A stretch of DNA of 64,000 nucleotides from Tubulanus polymorphus. Its lineage: Eukaryota > Nemertea > Palaeonemertea > Tubulaniformes > Tubulanidae. Numbering within the stretch: position 1 is the first letter of the stretch; each line of letters starts with the position of its first letter. The position numbers were made by a program, and so were the translations under genes. Shown piece after piece: positions 1 through 11,110 of the stretch. Below the pieces are notes generated by a model. That model was not told the origin of the DNA. It ran no database searches and saw only the letters and a program-made list of their open reading frames with translations. The stretch is from NCBI RefSeq assembly GCF_964204645.1, contig NC_134026.1, positions 15,094,450 through 15,158,449 of the forward strand, given 5' to 3'.

Positions 1-40
1 TGTTTGACTAAATTGATAATTAATCTCTTCCATATTTCAG

Positions 41-801
41 GGGATGTGTTTAGATGCCAGGTTTGTAATAAACCATACAAAATAATGAAGAACCTTAGGA
101 AACATTTGGTAGAAAAGCATGACTGGGATTTACCCGATGAATCTCCAAAATCGGAGAAAACTGTTGACAGTTGGCCAGCATTCAGTAGCGCGTTTATACA
201 GCTAGGTCTACTCTTACGTGACACGAATGACAGTTTCAAACATAGTAATGGTGATCGCTCTTTTCGAAATGCGAAATTTGAAATGCTCAATGCATTTCCA
301 TGTGGTCATGTCAAATACCGATTATGGCTTTGGCGTATGAATGCATATGAACTTGCCCTATTAACAGAAAAAGAAGCTTTCGAATATGAGTGGAACATAG
401 GAGTTAATCTCCGAGGAGGATACAACATCCCTAACGATAATCTGGTTGAAATAAAAGTTAAGAAAATAAAGCAGAAATTGCGTGATCAAGGAGCAAATGT
501 AACATTTAAATCAGCAAAACTTGCATTTGAATCCTGCCAAATAATTGACGAAATTGTTAACAATGTGCAAAGTTTCAGCGGTTCACCAATAAAAGGTGGC
601 TCAAAAAGTTCAGTATCTAAATTTAAGGATGTTTCGTTGATGGTAAATGAACTAGTTGCAGCTGATGTATTCAATGTGAATGCCGAACGTGATATGGGTG
701 TATTTGATAACTTTAAGAGCCCAATGGAAAGAATCAAAATTTCAGAGTTGAAAATATGGTTAAGGGATCAGAAATGTAGAGCTAAAAGGGAAATGACTTG
801 A
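41..801 (+). CDS. C-terminal exon of a DUF6589-like zinc-finger protein (partial)
   Basis: The reading frame is open from the window edge, but a pyrimidine tract ending in CAG at 38-40 looks like a splice acceptor, so the exon probably starts at 41. It begins with a C2H2 finger (CQVC, then HLVEKH). A region follows with FPCGHVKYRLWLWRMNA and a WNIGVNLRGGYNIPNDNLVE stretch, which resembles the C-terminal part of DUF6589 proteins common in invertebrate genomes, often as mobile-element genes. About 250 residues are visible and the N-terminal exons lie outside the window. No catalytic residues are recognised. The exon ends at a TGA before an AT-rich spacer. It sits back-to-back with a RecQ-like relic on the other strand, and the two could have belonged to one element. 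The family call rests on remembered sequence pattern only. Confidence 0.5.
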
Positions 802-1215
802 ATTAAACAAACTATCTTTGCGACAGGAGAGGGTTAAATGAATGTGTATTATTCATGTGCAATGTGTGTACATTTGTTGTCATTGAATCACTTATTACTT
901 CAGTAGAAAATCGTTAAAAGAACTTTCTCACAGATATAATGATTTATTACAACCATTAAATGTTGTCCTAAATACGAAATATGTTTCGACTAATCACGGG
1001 TAAGACACATTTTCTGGTGCCTAGAAATTCGTTGAAACAATGTTTCACTGTATATAGTGTACTATGAGAATGCTTTGTTAACTAGTCGTATTGACCCAAC
1101 AACAAGTTCTGGTTCGTGCTTGTCTTATAATATTGTCCTTTCTTTAAGCCGGTAATATAAGTGGATGATATATTCTAAAAATATTTTAATTCTTCATCTT
1201 TATTTCATTTTCTTT
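802..1215. other. Non-coding spacer
   Basis: AT-rich sequence after the DUF6589-like exon. I see no credible ORF, repeat or RNA gene in it. It could be the 3' untranslated region and intergenic DNA. Confidence 0.4.
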
Positions 1216-1220
1216 ATCTC

Positions 1221-1400
1221 AATCGGTAGCTCAGTGGGATAAAAGGTGTGATGTCGTTGCATTCATGATCAAGCGGGTTTGAGTCCTGTTGGCTGCTTAC
1301 AGTGTGTGCGGGCAACACTTCAAAGGCCGTGGTCCCTTCATGAGGTTGAATGAAATATCCAATTGGGTTAGTCATGGGGAACCTAGATCCAAACGACGTA
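1221..1400 (+). repeat. tRNA-derived SINE-like head
   Basis: GGTAGCTCAGTGG at 1225-1237 fits a pol III A box, and GGTTTGAGTCC at 1276-1286 fits a B box with one mismatch. Spacing is right for a tRNA-derived promoter. The 5' acceptor arm does not pair convincingly with any 3' arm, so this is a tRNA-like SINE head rather than a working tRNA gene. The SINE body and tail cannot be delimited; 1400 is an approximate end. Confidence 0.5.
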
Positions 1401-1532
1401 CAAACATGATAATGATTGAAATGCTGAACAGGCTTTCTTAAATACATAAGGTTTATAACAATAATGTAAAAAGAACAAAATGATTTATTTGAGCATTCGA
1501 AATAACAAAATCTATACATAAAAATTCACGTA

Positions 1533-3592
1533 TTATAACTCGTCGAAAATGTCTGAAATGCATTGTAAACAATAATTGGCTTGATCAAATGTCAAAACTC
1601 CACAATTGTCCAAAATATCATCTTCATCGCATATATATGGTAACTCTTTTATAATTGATTCGATGACAGAGTTTGAAAAGTTTTGCACGTCCACCGTAAT
1701 ATTATTTGTTGATGAATCACAATCATACGCCTGAAGACGATTCTTTAGTTCATCGATGTTACTTTTTGTGCAAGTACGCTGCTTTTCACGTTTGGAAGGA
1801 GGCTCTGAGACTTTAGCCGGATGAGTTGACTCGCAATCAACACTTTCACATTCACACGATTCACAACATATATCACAGCAAAAATGTTTGATTTTTTGTA
1901 TGACTTCGGCGTCATAAGATTTCATTAACTGTTCACGTCTATGTATTTATGTATTTCGTCATTAAATGGTCCACTTTTTTATTCAGTTGCCGTCCGTTAT
2001 AAATGAGTATATGATCTGACTGTTTACCATCGCGACCGGCTCGACCTAACATTTGGAGGAACATATCGACATCGTATGGTGGGCCAAAATTTACAACGTT
2101 GTGAACTCCCATTCCTGCGGCGGATGTGCAGATCAGTACTCTGATGGATCCATCAGGGTCAGACATGTCCTTTCTAATAATTTCCTTTACTGGATCTGGT
2201 GTACAGCTATGATACATATTTATGTGACGGTGTCCAACTTTGACCTCCAAATCATTATAGACCTTCGCAGTTTCCATGATCGACTGGCAGAATATAATCA
2301 CACGAGGACAATTATGTGGAAAGTCATGAATTCAATCCACCTGCCAACCAAACACAACAGAGTTCGGGTCCTTGCAGGATCTTTGTAAAAGAAAGTTATC
2401 ATAACATATAAAATATTACAAATACCACCAAATTTTCAAAGTGATCGATAGAGAGACTTCAGTAAGAACTTATTTTGTTGAAATTTTTCATTCTCTGCAA
2501 CAATTTCAAACATCAAGTCAATTACCTTTAAAACTGAAAGTTTAGCGTTTTCACGGTCCGGAGAATCAACAATTTCAATAGCGTTCGAATTGATACAGAG
2601 ATTTCTCCTTATCAGTCGCCGAGTTCTATTACTGGTGGTTGCAGTAAGGGCAATGACCGGAACACCTGTATTGAAAAATTTAAATCGAAGTCAAAGAACC
2701 TAACAGAATGCAACGAGGAATAGACAATAAAAATCTACTACTTCAGCTTACCTGGAGAAAGACTCCGTAGCTCACCGATGTGGTTGAACCATGCACGGAA
2801 GGCTTCGGTTTTACTAGAATCGCCCCTGAAAATATTGGAGAGCCAAAATATAGAAGAAAATAAATAGGCTTAATAAAAAAGAACATTTTCGGACTTCGTT
2901 TAAGAGAGACAACAACAGAGAAAAGACTGATTGACATTTTCTTACCATCCAAGGAGAGTGTGTGCCTCATCTACAACGATAGCAATTAATCGTTCTGAAT
3001 ACAACGCCGATGAAACCATGTTCCTCCAAAAACTCTTTGCCAATAGTGTCTCCGGACAACAGAACACGAACTGGTATTCACCAAGCAATATTTTCCGGTT
3101 CTCTTCTTCTGCATGTCCGATATAAGATGCAGAAAACCCAAGACTTTTCAGATATTTACACTGTTCTTCCATTATACTGATTAACGGAGATACAATTATT
3201 ACTATTGTCGACGGTGAAGTCCGGGTCGATAGTTGTTTTTTCTTCAATAAAGAGTCGAAGAGTGGCAAGGCTTGATAAGATAGAGTTTTGCCGGACCCTG
3301 TCTTCGTTGATACAAAAACGTCATTTCTATCGCGTGAAACAGTTATCAAACACAACATCTGATGACTCGATAAACTTTCCAAACCGAAACTACGACAGAT
3401 TTCTTCAAATATTTGCAGTTCGAATTTACTCAGAGACGAAACGGAATCCATATTGGAATTGATTGCCAAAGCGATTATACAACGAGCAATGTGATTGGTG
3501 CCGCCAGTTTTCGTTCGGATAGTGCGCATGTAACTGCGCACATGGTCGTTTATGGCAGGGGTTCGTGCCGTGGCTGAGTGTAGCGATGCCAT
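1533..3592 (-). pseudogene. RecQ-type DEAH helicase, multi-exon, broken
   Basis: Spliced superfamily 2 helicase on the minus strand. Exon 1 (3592-2946) has Walker A TKTGSGKT and the DEAH box VVDEAHT. It ends at a GTAAG donor that joins in phase to 2825-2752. The next exon starts at 2664 and carries the VPVIALTATT motif. Further exons run through 2301-1939, with FCQSI, the conserved STAAGMGV-like region and motif VI QMLGRAGRDG. The final part (1925-1533) has a cysteine-rich segment, CCDICCESCECESVDC, like a RecQ zinc-binding domain, and an acidic tail. Two lesions are visible: an in-frame TGA at 2331-2333, and a frameshift near 1945 between motif VI and the zinc domain. The first ATG at 3592 lies in a tRNA-like repeat, so a start further inside exon 1 is more likely. 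RecQ-like genes of this type are often multicopy in invertebrates. Confidence 0.75.
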
Positions 3593-3640
3593 CAGGTTCG
3601 AGTCCCTGCAGAGGGAGGTTGATGGGAATAGGGCCTATTG
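3560..3640 (+). repeat. Compressed tRNA-like repeat at the 5' end of the helicase
   Basis: TGGCTGAGTG at 3571-3580 resembles an A box, and GGTTCGAGTCC at 3595-3605 is a perfect B box. Their separation is too short for a tRNA, so this is a truncated SINE head or chance match. It overlaps the first ATG of the helicase ORF. Confidence 0.35.
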
Positions 3641-3644
3641 ATTG

Positions 3645-4229
3645 GGCTTATTATTTCCTGCTTTAGAATACTGAAATAAACCTAATGTTCATTCAAATAT
3701 TCAACATCGGTGCAAGTTGGATTACTGTATACATGTACTGTAGGTTTTCATGTTGTATGAATATTTTACAGTTCAAATGGGTATGATGCTAATTCCAATG
3801 TCAGACGCATGAAGTTAGATGGTCAAGGACCGTCAACACCAAGATATCTCTCTTCGACCGATGTTGTACCATAGAAGATCTGATTCTTTTAACTCAGGGA
3901 AAGTGATTCAACACGATCGACATAACACTGGAATAGGTTTGCAGTAACTAACGGTTCATTTCATTTAGTCTTATGTACTTTTTAGCCAATTTGGATTTGA
4001 TTGTAATTGAAACTCTGGAACTGTAAACAAAAGACAAGTAAGACAAGTTGAAAAAACACAAGTTATGCTTGATTCTCATGTTCAAATTTAATTCAAATTT
4101 ATTTTATTACATCATATTTACAAAGCATATCATTGGTTCATACAGTTATAAAAATTTAGGGCAGAACAAATATTATTACAGAATTTCCAAAAGGCAATGA
4201 ATTTCTATAACTAAATGAACATTATTTTT
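3645..4229. other. Non-coding spacer
   Basis: AT-rich DNA upstream of the helicase relic. No ORF or repeat unit that I can support. Confidence 0.3.
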
Positions 4230-4755
4230 AGCCCACTTGGGACTTAAGTCCCAGCGGGCTATTGCGTTCACTTTTCGTCCGTCGTCCATCCGTCCGTCGG
4301 TAGACGGAAATCATTTATTTTAGGAAGTTTTGAAGACGCTTCAATGTAATGTCTTGATATTTGGGTTACACATGTATCTACTCTAGACACATTTTCAGCC
4401 CAAAAACTGGCCCTGTCAGAATCAAGATAGCCGACTGGCAGCCATTGTTGGTTGCCAAAATCAACACTTTTTACACATTTTTGAACTTTTTGAGGGAAAT
4501 TTTGAAGATGCTTTGATCAATAACCTTGATCTTTCGGATATATGTGAATGCCCCCTGGGCCCATCGGATACGGACTCAAGATGGCCGTCCTATGACCTTT
4601 TTTAGTGCCCAAAAATGTCAATTTTGGCCCGAATTCTGAGTTTGCCATTTCTCATTGCAATTTGTGATGGGTATTCTTTGAAAAGAGATGTTTTATACCT
4701 TTGATACCTGAATTGTTAGATTGTTGAGCATTTGGAACCACTTCCCAAGTGGGCA
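4230..4755. mobile_element. Short non-autonomous element with inverted ends
   Basis: The left end reads AGCCCACTTGGGA (4230-4242). The right end, on the other strand, reads TGCCCACTTGGGAAG (4741-4754), giving imperfect terminal inverted repeats of about 12 bp. Inside are a GTCCGTC-rich stretch (4275-4305) and AT-rich filler, with no ORF. The GGGACTTAAGTCCCAGCGGG start and the GTCCGTC run look like a dispersed repeat seen in several marine invertebrate genomes. The length of about 525 bp and lack of coding sequence fit a MITE. No target-site duplication was identified with confidence. Confidence 0.5.
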
Positions 4756-4759
4756 TGGT

Positions 4760-5349
4760 GTCCCTGGACCCCTAGTTCTAATAACTCAGATCAGATGACT
4801 CTCCCGTTTATTAGGAAACACACGCAACTAGTGGAATAGGTTTGATTTACACACATGTTGCAGGTATCAATTGTTTATCGCTATAGAATTTGTAATCCAT
4901 AAAAGCCAAAATCAACATCAGCCGGAAACCCAGACCAAACCAATTCATAATTTATTGATTGAATCTACACTACAATATATGTATTTATTCAAATATTTCA
5001 ACAAAAACATTAACTTCATAAATCTATTCTAAATCCTAATACGTTCTTATCTGTGAATTTACTCAATCTATCGGCTCAGCAGGTGCTTAAGATGAGTTCT
5101 TAATAGGTCAGATCCATTTTTAAGGATGGTGATAATACAGTATCATGATGTTTAAATGCCAAAATAAATGCCTGGTCAAATAAATATATTAATATTTGTG
5201 ATTGTACGTCAGCGTATGTTCAGTTTCAAAGCTGAATCATATTTGACGTTTACACAGTGGTTGCATATTAGGTTCGAATCTGTCAATGCATTTTATTCTA
5301 TGTATCGATATTTAGATTTACTACAATTCCTATCATTCTGAATGGCTTT
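4760..5349. other. Non-coding spacer
   Basis: AT-rich sequence with no supported gene. It separates the short inverted-repeat element from the first Polinton PolB relic. Confidence 0.3.
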
Positions 5350-5350
5350 A

Positions 5351-5384
5351 CAGAAAACCCGTCATCGCTGCTTCGCAGCTATAT
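5351..5384 (-). repeat. Shared boundary motif, copy a
   Basis: On the minus strand: TATAGCTGC, then GAAGCAGCGATGACGGG, then TTTTCTG. The motif contains a small AGCTGC/GCAGC dyad. It lies exactly where the first PolB relic stops. The same motif ends the PolB relic at 13617 and the capsid gene at 63872, so it probably marks the end of another repeat family or a recurrent breakpoint. Confidence 0.55.
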
Positions 5385-7098
5385 TTCATCTTTAAACTTA
5401 CCAGGCTGCTTTTTATCATCATTGCTAAATAGTTCATGATCTTTTGGATAATTGCTAAAGTCAAAATGATGTTTTAATATTTCTAAGTCTTGTTATGTCA
5501 TTTGTCTTGATTTTTAGTATGTAAGCATCTCTATTTAAGAGGATTAATGGAAATCCACAGTTAAATGTTTCATCTTCAGTTGATAAATCATAAACATAAT
5601 CTGTTGGGTTATATATTTCAAATAAATTTCTAACTTCTTCAGTTAGTTCATTTTCTACATGCGTTAATTGAAATACATTTGGTTTATCCTTTCTAATATT
5701 AACCAACATATCAAATCCTAATGAACTGCATAGTATATTTTATCCTGATATAGCAACTTTCCCTTTTTGTATCAAAGATATAGTTTTCTGTTTTGTAAAT
5801 TTTTTAGTGCCATCTGCAGCATAGAATCCAATGAAGAACCATTTTCTTAAATTATCTTTTGCATTTAATACATAATCTGGTACTATCTTTTCTTTAGTTG
5901 AAGTATTACTTTTCACTATTGCATGAATATAGAATTCATCATTACATTTAATTGCAAAATCTTTAGTATTATTTACTTGTATATTATAAATTGCTGATGA
6001 TTTCATAAAATCTATGATTTTAAATGTTTTATTTGGGTAAACTTCTTCACAGTATTTCTTTATTCTTTCTAATAATTTCAAATCTTGATTACATAAATAC
6101 CAACAATATTGAGTTTTATTAACATGCTTATACACACCTGCTGAACCATAACCCATAAAAAGATCCTTAAATAAAATATTCTTTTTCTTCCAATGTTTCT
6201 GGTTCTATATTACAAATATTATCAATGATTTCATCAAATGACATAGGGTTTATTCTTGGATAAAATCTTTTATGTAATAATTCATCCCCAATTTTTATAT
6301 TAGTTGGTTTAATTTCATCACCATTTCGTTTAATTAAGCTATGATCTTCTGTAACATCTACAAACCCTAATTTAGTTCTAACTCTACAGATTTTCTTATT
6401 TGTTTTATGCCTAATTATATTCTTTACTTTTTTCCATCCATTTCTTGTCCAATCATCCATTAATCCATTTATTTGTATTAATTCTTTTTCACCATATGAA
6501 ATATAGAGTTCATTTTGTTTTGGAATTATTTCTGAAATTCTTCTTATTAATATTTGGTTATTGTATTTTAATAATATTGGGGTATCAGCTGTTACAGAAT
6601 CAAAATATAATATTTCAATATGCTTTTCCCCGAAAAGTGGTTGTAAAACATTATAATAAAAATCATACATTAATAATTTTGATATTTCTAAAACAGTTGA
6701 ACCAATGAATATAGGTTTATTAAATTTCATTGACGTTCTTTTTAATTTTACCGCGGTTAAATAATCTTCAAATCTTTTATTTCCTAAATGTCTAGGACTT
6801 GATTGTCTTAATCGTTCAGAATCATTTACTAATTCAATATCATTTCTATTTCTAATATTTTCACATGTTTTTCCATAAAAACTATTATTCATTAATTTGA
6901 AGAAATCTTTTTCAAAATCTGTTTTAGATATGGTTCTCTGTTGATTTTTAAAATCTATATTTTTCTAACCACTTCGATTGATTAAATTCCATATATCTAT
7001 GTACTTTCTTTAATTTCATTCCTTGTTTTAGATAAAATTTTAACATTCTATAATGACCAATATAATTAGGGTTTTCTGTTACATCACAGAAAACCCTA
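5385..7098 (-). pseudogene. Polinton-like family B DNA polymerase, C-terminal half, with intein
   Basis: Minus-strand relic of a protein-primed DNA polymerase. Recognisable pieces: the palm region HYRMLKFYLKQGMKLKK (about 7060), the KLMNNSFYGKT motif B segment (about 6900), the LLMYDFYYNVLQPLFGE stretch (about 6650) and motif C, ILYFD, at 6600. There an intein interrupts the gene, and the sequence resumes as DAYILKIKTN at 5529. Lesions are a frameshift near 6955, an intein stop and frameshift, a frameshift near 5478, and truncation at 5385 right after the PGKFKDE segment by the boundary motif. Exonuclease and motif A regions are missing; the 5' side ends near 7098 in an inverted AGGGTTTTCTGT/ACAGAAAACCCT pair. 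It is the same family as the other four PolB copies here but carries extra sequence at the active site. Confidence 0.85.
5533..6598 (-). other. Degenerate LAGLIDADG intein in PolB motif C
   Basis: Starts directly after YFD with Ser1 (codon 6598-6596) and block A SVTADTPILL. A block B-like VDVTEDHSLI follows at about 6350, with Thr and His of the usual TxxH splicing motif. The middle holds two LAGLIDADG-type helices: GLFMGYGSAG (about 6150) and FFIGFYAADG (about 5830). The first has Tyr where an acidic residue normally sits. The C-terminal block reads DYVYDLSTEDETF and ends LLN at 5535-5533, giving a terminal Asn. Total length is about 355 codons, normal for an intein with a homing endonuclease. 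It is inactive by sequence: TAA at about 6169-6167, a frameshift between 6167 and 6156, TAA at 5742-5740, and the +1 extein residue is Arg where nucleophilic Thr stands in sister copies. The intein-free PolB copies at 40.6 and 57.9 kb show an uninterrupted YFDTDSY. Confidence 0.85.
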
Positions 7099-7116
7099 TT
7101 GAGATTCGCGTGTTTC

Positions 7117-7151
<35 letters not shown>
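7117..7151. repeat. (TTA)n microsatellite
   Basis: About eleven TTA units between the PolB relic and unrelated DNA. On the minus strand it would read as a poly-Asn run, which has no meaning as protein here. Confidence 0.9.
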
Positions 7152-7159
7152 TTTTACCA

Positions 7160-8185
7160 CACATTTTTTGTCAAAAGTACATAGGCTTTTTTACATTACC
7201 GCTGTTGCCGATACAATCCGTCTAATATCATTAAGCTCAGTACGATCTACAAATACTCCGTGCGAATTTTGAAGAATCAACGTTACAAAAGCACTGTCGG
7301 GCCGTAAACATCGAAAATTGAGCCCCATTCAAAGAGCCGACATGTTTTTCTAAGTCGTCTTGCCGAAATCTACCGCACGTTTCTTGTCACATCGATTATC
7401 AATTCAAGCATAAATTAACAAATTTATTACCGAAAGATTGCACATTCTGTCGCGGTTTTTAAAAACTAATTTTAACAGTAACCCATTTTCCTCATCAAAT
7501 TATATTACTGATACACAGGAAATATACTACTTTAGATTTTAAAAGCACTGTCGAGCCGTAAACATCGACAAATCGACGTGTGTCACTACATCGTCGTTCC
7601 GGGAATCAGCTGCGAGTTTCTCCTCATTCTGAGAATCAAATCGAGTACAAATTAATTTATTACTACCAGTGATTTGGCTGCGGGCGTCAAGCAGTTAATT
7701 TAGCAATACCTATTTTTCTTTACCAAATTTACCGTGTTTTTACTAAGATAAATCATAAGTGTACCGGGGAGTCGTAGGCCTTAACTAAACACGCCGAAGA
7801 GATATAGCGGAGAAAAGCTGTTATGTCGACGAGGTATCAAAATAAAAGAATACATTACTTTATTCGGCCGCGGCCCTCTATATCAATACCATCAATACTC
7901 TATATTTCCTACAGTACATACCGATCATTGTCAAATCCACAAGGTATTTACTGAATACAAGTATATAACACACTCCTATCCGTATGCTGGACTCACACTT
8001 GACATTCGGAGTAAGCGTTCGCAGTGGGGGAAAGGAGATCGTTCGCTGTGTCGCTTGAAGTGTTTATCGAGTTTTACGCGACCTTAAAGCTTTAGTATGG
8101 TGGCTGATAAGATAAAAAAACACGAATATGCAAATAAGGGCGACATTACGACAAAACGACAAAACTAAAATAACGCGAGAAAACA
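7160..8185. other. Non-coding region with a duplicated segment
   Basis: No supported gene. A 28-bp block AAAAGCACTGTCGRGCCGTA... at 7287-7314 recurs at 7541-7568, and sequence downstream of each copy (for example AAATTAA near TTTATTAC) is loosely similar. This suggests two diverged direct repeats of about 254 bp. Confidence 0.45.
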
Positions 8186-8186
8186 A

Positions 8187-10765
8187 TGATTTTGATTTTG
8201 TCGCCCGCGACAATTCATTATTTTGGTTTTATCGCCCACGACCATTCATTACTTTGGTTTTATCGCCAGCGACAATGCATTATTTTGGTTTTGTCGCCCC
8301 CGACAATTCTTCTTTTTGGTTTTTTCGCCCGCGACAATTCATTATTTTGGTTTTATATTTTGTTTTTGTCGCCCGCGAAATTTTTCTTTTTTGGTTTTGC
8401 CGCCTGCGACAATTCAATATTTTGATTTTATCGCCCGAGACAATTCAATATTTTGGTTTTATCGCCCGCGATAATTCATTATTTTGGTTTTGTCGCCTGA
8501 GAAAATTCATTATTTTGGTTTTATCACCCGCGACAATTCACCATTTTGGTTTTGTCGCCCGCGACAATTCACCACTTTGGTTTTGTCGCCCGCGACAATT
8601 CATTATTTTGGTTTTATCGCCCGCGACAATTCATTATTTTGGTTTCATCGCCCGCGACAATTCATTATTTTGGTTTTGTCGCCCCGACAATTCTTTTTTT
8701 GGTTTTGTCGCCCGCGATAATTCATTAGTTTGGTTTTGTCGCCCGCGACAATTCAATATTTTTTTATTTTATCGCCCGCGATAATTCATTATTTTGGTTT
8801 TATCGCCCGCGACAATTCATAACTTTGGTTTTATCGCCAGCGACAATGCATTATTTTGGTTTTGTCGCCCCCGACAATTCTATTTTTGGTTTTGTCGCCC
8901 GCGATAATTCATTAGTTTGGTTTTGTCGCCCACGACAATTCAATATTTTTTTATTTTATCGCCCGCGATAATTCATTATTTTGGTTTTATCGCCCACGAC
9001 AATTCATTACTTTGGTTTTATCGCCAGCGACAATGCATTATTTTGGTTTTGTCGCCCCCGACAATTCTTCTCTTTGGTTTTTTCGCCCGCGACAATTCAT
9101 TATTTTGGTTTTATATTTTGTTTTTGTCGCCCGCGAAATTTTTCTTTTTTGGTTTTGCCGCCTGCGACAATTCAATATTTTGATTTTATCGCCCGAGACA
9201 ATTCAATATTTTGGTTTTATCGCCCGCGATAATTCATTATTTTGGTTTTGTCGCCTGAGAAAATTCATTATTTTGGTTTTATCACCCGCGACAATTCACC
9301 ATTTTGGTTTTGTCGCCTGCGACAATTCACCACTTTGGTTTTGTCGCCCGCGACAATTCATTATTTTGGTTTTATCGCCCGCGACAATTCATTATTTTGG
9401 TTTTATCGCCCGCGACAATTCATTATTTTGGTTTTATCGCCCGCGACAATTCATTATTTTGGTTTTGTCGCCCCGACAATTCTTTTTTTGGTTTTGTCGC
9501 CCGCGATAATTCATTAGTTTGGTTTTGTCGCCCGCGACAATTCAATATTTTTTTATTTTATCGCCCGCGATAATTCATTATTTTGGTTTTATCGCCCGCG
9601 ACAATTCATTATTTTGGTTTTGTCGGCCGTGGCAATTCATTATTTTAGTTTTATCGCCCGCGACAATTCATTATTTTGGTTTTATCGCCCGCGACAATTC
9701 AATATTTTGGTTTTGTCGCCCGCGACAATTCAATATTTTGGTTTTGTCGCCCGCGACAATTCACCATTTTGATTTTGTCGCCTGGACAATTCACCATTTT
9801 GGTTTTGTCGCCCGCGACAATTCATTGTTTGTGTTTTGTCCCCCGACAATTCTTTTTTTGGTTTTGTCGCCCGTGACAATTCATTAGTTTGGTTTTGTCG
9901 CCCGCGACAATTCAATATTTTGGTTTTATCGCCCACGACAATTCATTACTTTGGTTTTATCTCCAGTGACAATTCATTATTTTGGTTTTGTCGGCCGTGG
10001 CAATTCATTATTTTAGTTTTATCGCCCGCGACAATTCATTATTTTGGTTTTATCGCCCGCGACAATTCAATATTTTGGTTTTGTCGCCCGCGACAATTCA
10101 ATATTTTGGTTTTGTCGCCCGCGACAATTCACCATTTTGATTTTGTCGCCTGGACAATTCACCATTTTGGTTTTGTCGCCCGCGACAATTCATTGTTTGT
10201 GTTTTGTCCCCCCGACAATTCTTTTTTTGGTTTTGTCGCCCGTGACAATTCATTAGTTTGGTTTTGTCGCCCGCGACGATTCAATATTTTGGTTTTATCG
10301 CCCACGACAATTCATTACTTTGGTTTTATCTCCAGCGACAATTCATTATTTTGGTTTTGTCGCCCGCGACAATTCTTGTTTTTGACGCCCGCGACAATTC
10401 ATTATTTTGGTTTTATACTTTGTTTTTGTCACCTGCGACAATTTTTTTTGGTTTTGTCGCCCGCGACAATTCAATATTTTGGTTTTGTCGCCCGCGACAA
10501 TTCATTATTTTGGTTTTATCGCCCGCGACAATTCAATATTTTGGTTTTATCGCCCGCGATAATTCATTATTTTGGTTTTATCGCCCGCGACAATTCAATA
10601 TTTTGTTTTTATCGTCCGCGACAATTCATTAAAATTTTGGTTTTGTCGCCCGAGACAATTCATTATTTTGGTTTTATCACCCGCGACAATTCATTATTTT
10701 GGTTTTGTCGCCCGCGACAATTCATTATTTTGGTTTTATCGCCCGAGACAATTCATTAATTTCAT
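8187..10765 (+). repeat. 31-bp satellite with higher-order structure
   Basis: Unit is roughly ATTATTTTGGTTTTATCGCC plus CGCGACAATTC, 31 bp, repeated about 80 times with small indels. Each unit has a TCGC/GCGA dyad. Because 31 is not a multiple of 3 and the plus strand lacks stop codons in the unit, all three plus frames stay open for long stretches. The predicted proteins (up to 307 codons, repeating FWFCRPRQF-like words) are artefacts of the repeat. Higher-order duplication is visible: an odd unit with TTTATATTTTGTTTTTGTC at about 8350 recurs at about 9108 (offset 758), and a unit with GTCGCCTGGACAATTCACC at about 9776 recurs at about 10144 (offset 368). Confidence 0.95.
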
Positions 10766-10779
10766 TAATTGCTAATGAC

Positions 10780-11110
10780 TTAAGCCGGACGTAGGTCGGC
10801 TTTGCGACGGCTTGTGACTGCGACGCCATTCGCCAGCGACGATTGTGTCGCAACGACTCCTCGACCTACGCTCCCTTGCGACGGGTTGCGACTGTCAGCA
10901 ACGCCAGTCACAAGGAGTCGCACGTGTTCTGCGACGTTCTTCTTTCTGCGACGCGACACGACTGTCACAACCGACCTACACGCTCTTGCGACTGGCAGAA
11001 ACTAGTCGTACACAGTCGCTGACAATCGTATCGCAACCGACTTGCGCCGAAACTTACGATGCAACGCGAGGATCGCATCGCGACGCAAGGCCGAACTACG
11101 TCCGGCTTAA
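10780..11110. mobile_element. TTAA-flanked MITE
   Basis: Terminal inverted repeats TTAAGCCGGACGTAGGTCGG (from 10780) and the complementary GCCGAACTACGTCCGGCTTAA (to 11110) match at 20 of 21 positions. Both ends lie in TTAA (10780-10783 and 11107-11110), as expected for insertion at TTAA, the piggyBac-type target. The 331-bp interior is GC-rich and full of TTGCGAC/GTCGCAA words in both orientations. It has no real ORF. It sits at the edge of the 31-bp satellite. Confidence 0.75.

Noticed and set aside
1222-1290. A functional tRNA gene
   Set aside because: A and B boxes are present but the acceptor and anticodon arms do not fold, so it is called a SINE-like head.
6445-6708. Plus-strand ORF over the intein
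   Set aside because: AT-rich shadow of the intein/PolB frames with no motif.
8187-10765. CRISPR-like array
   Set aside because: Units are contiguous, with no unique spacers, in a eukaryotic context; it is a satellite.
8128-10775. Long plus-strand ORFs reading repeated FWFCRPRQF words, up to 307 codons
   Set aside because: They arise in all three frames from a stop-free 31-bp satellite and have no start context, no codon bias and no family.
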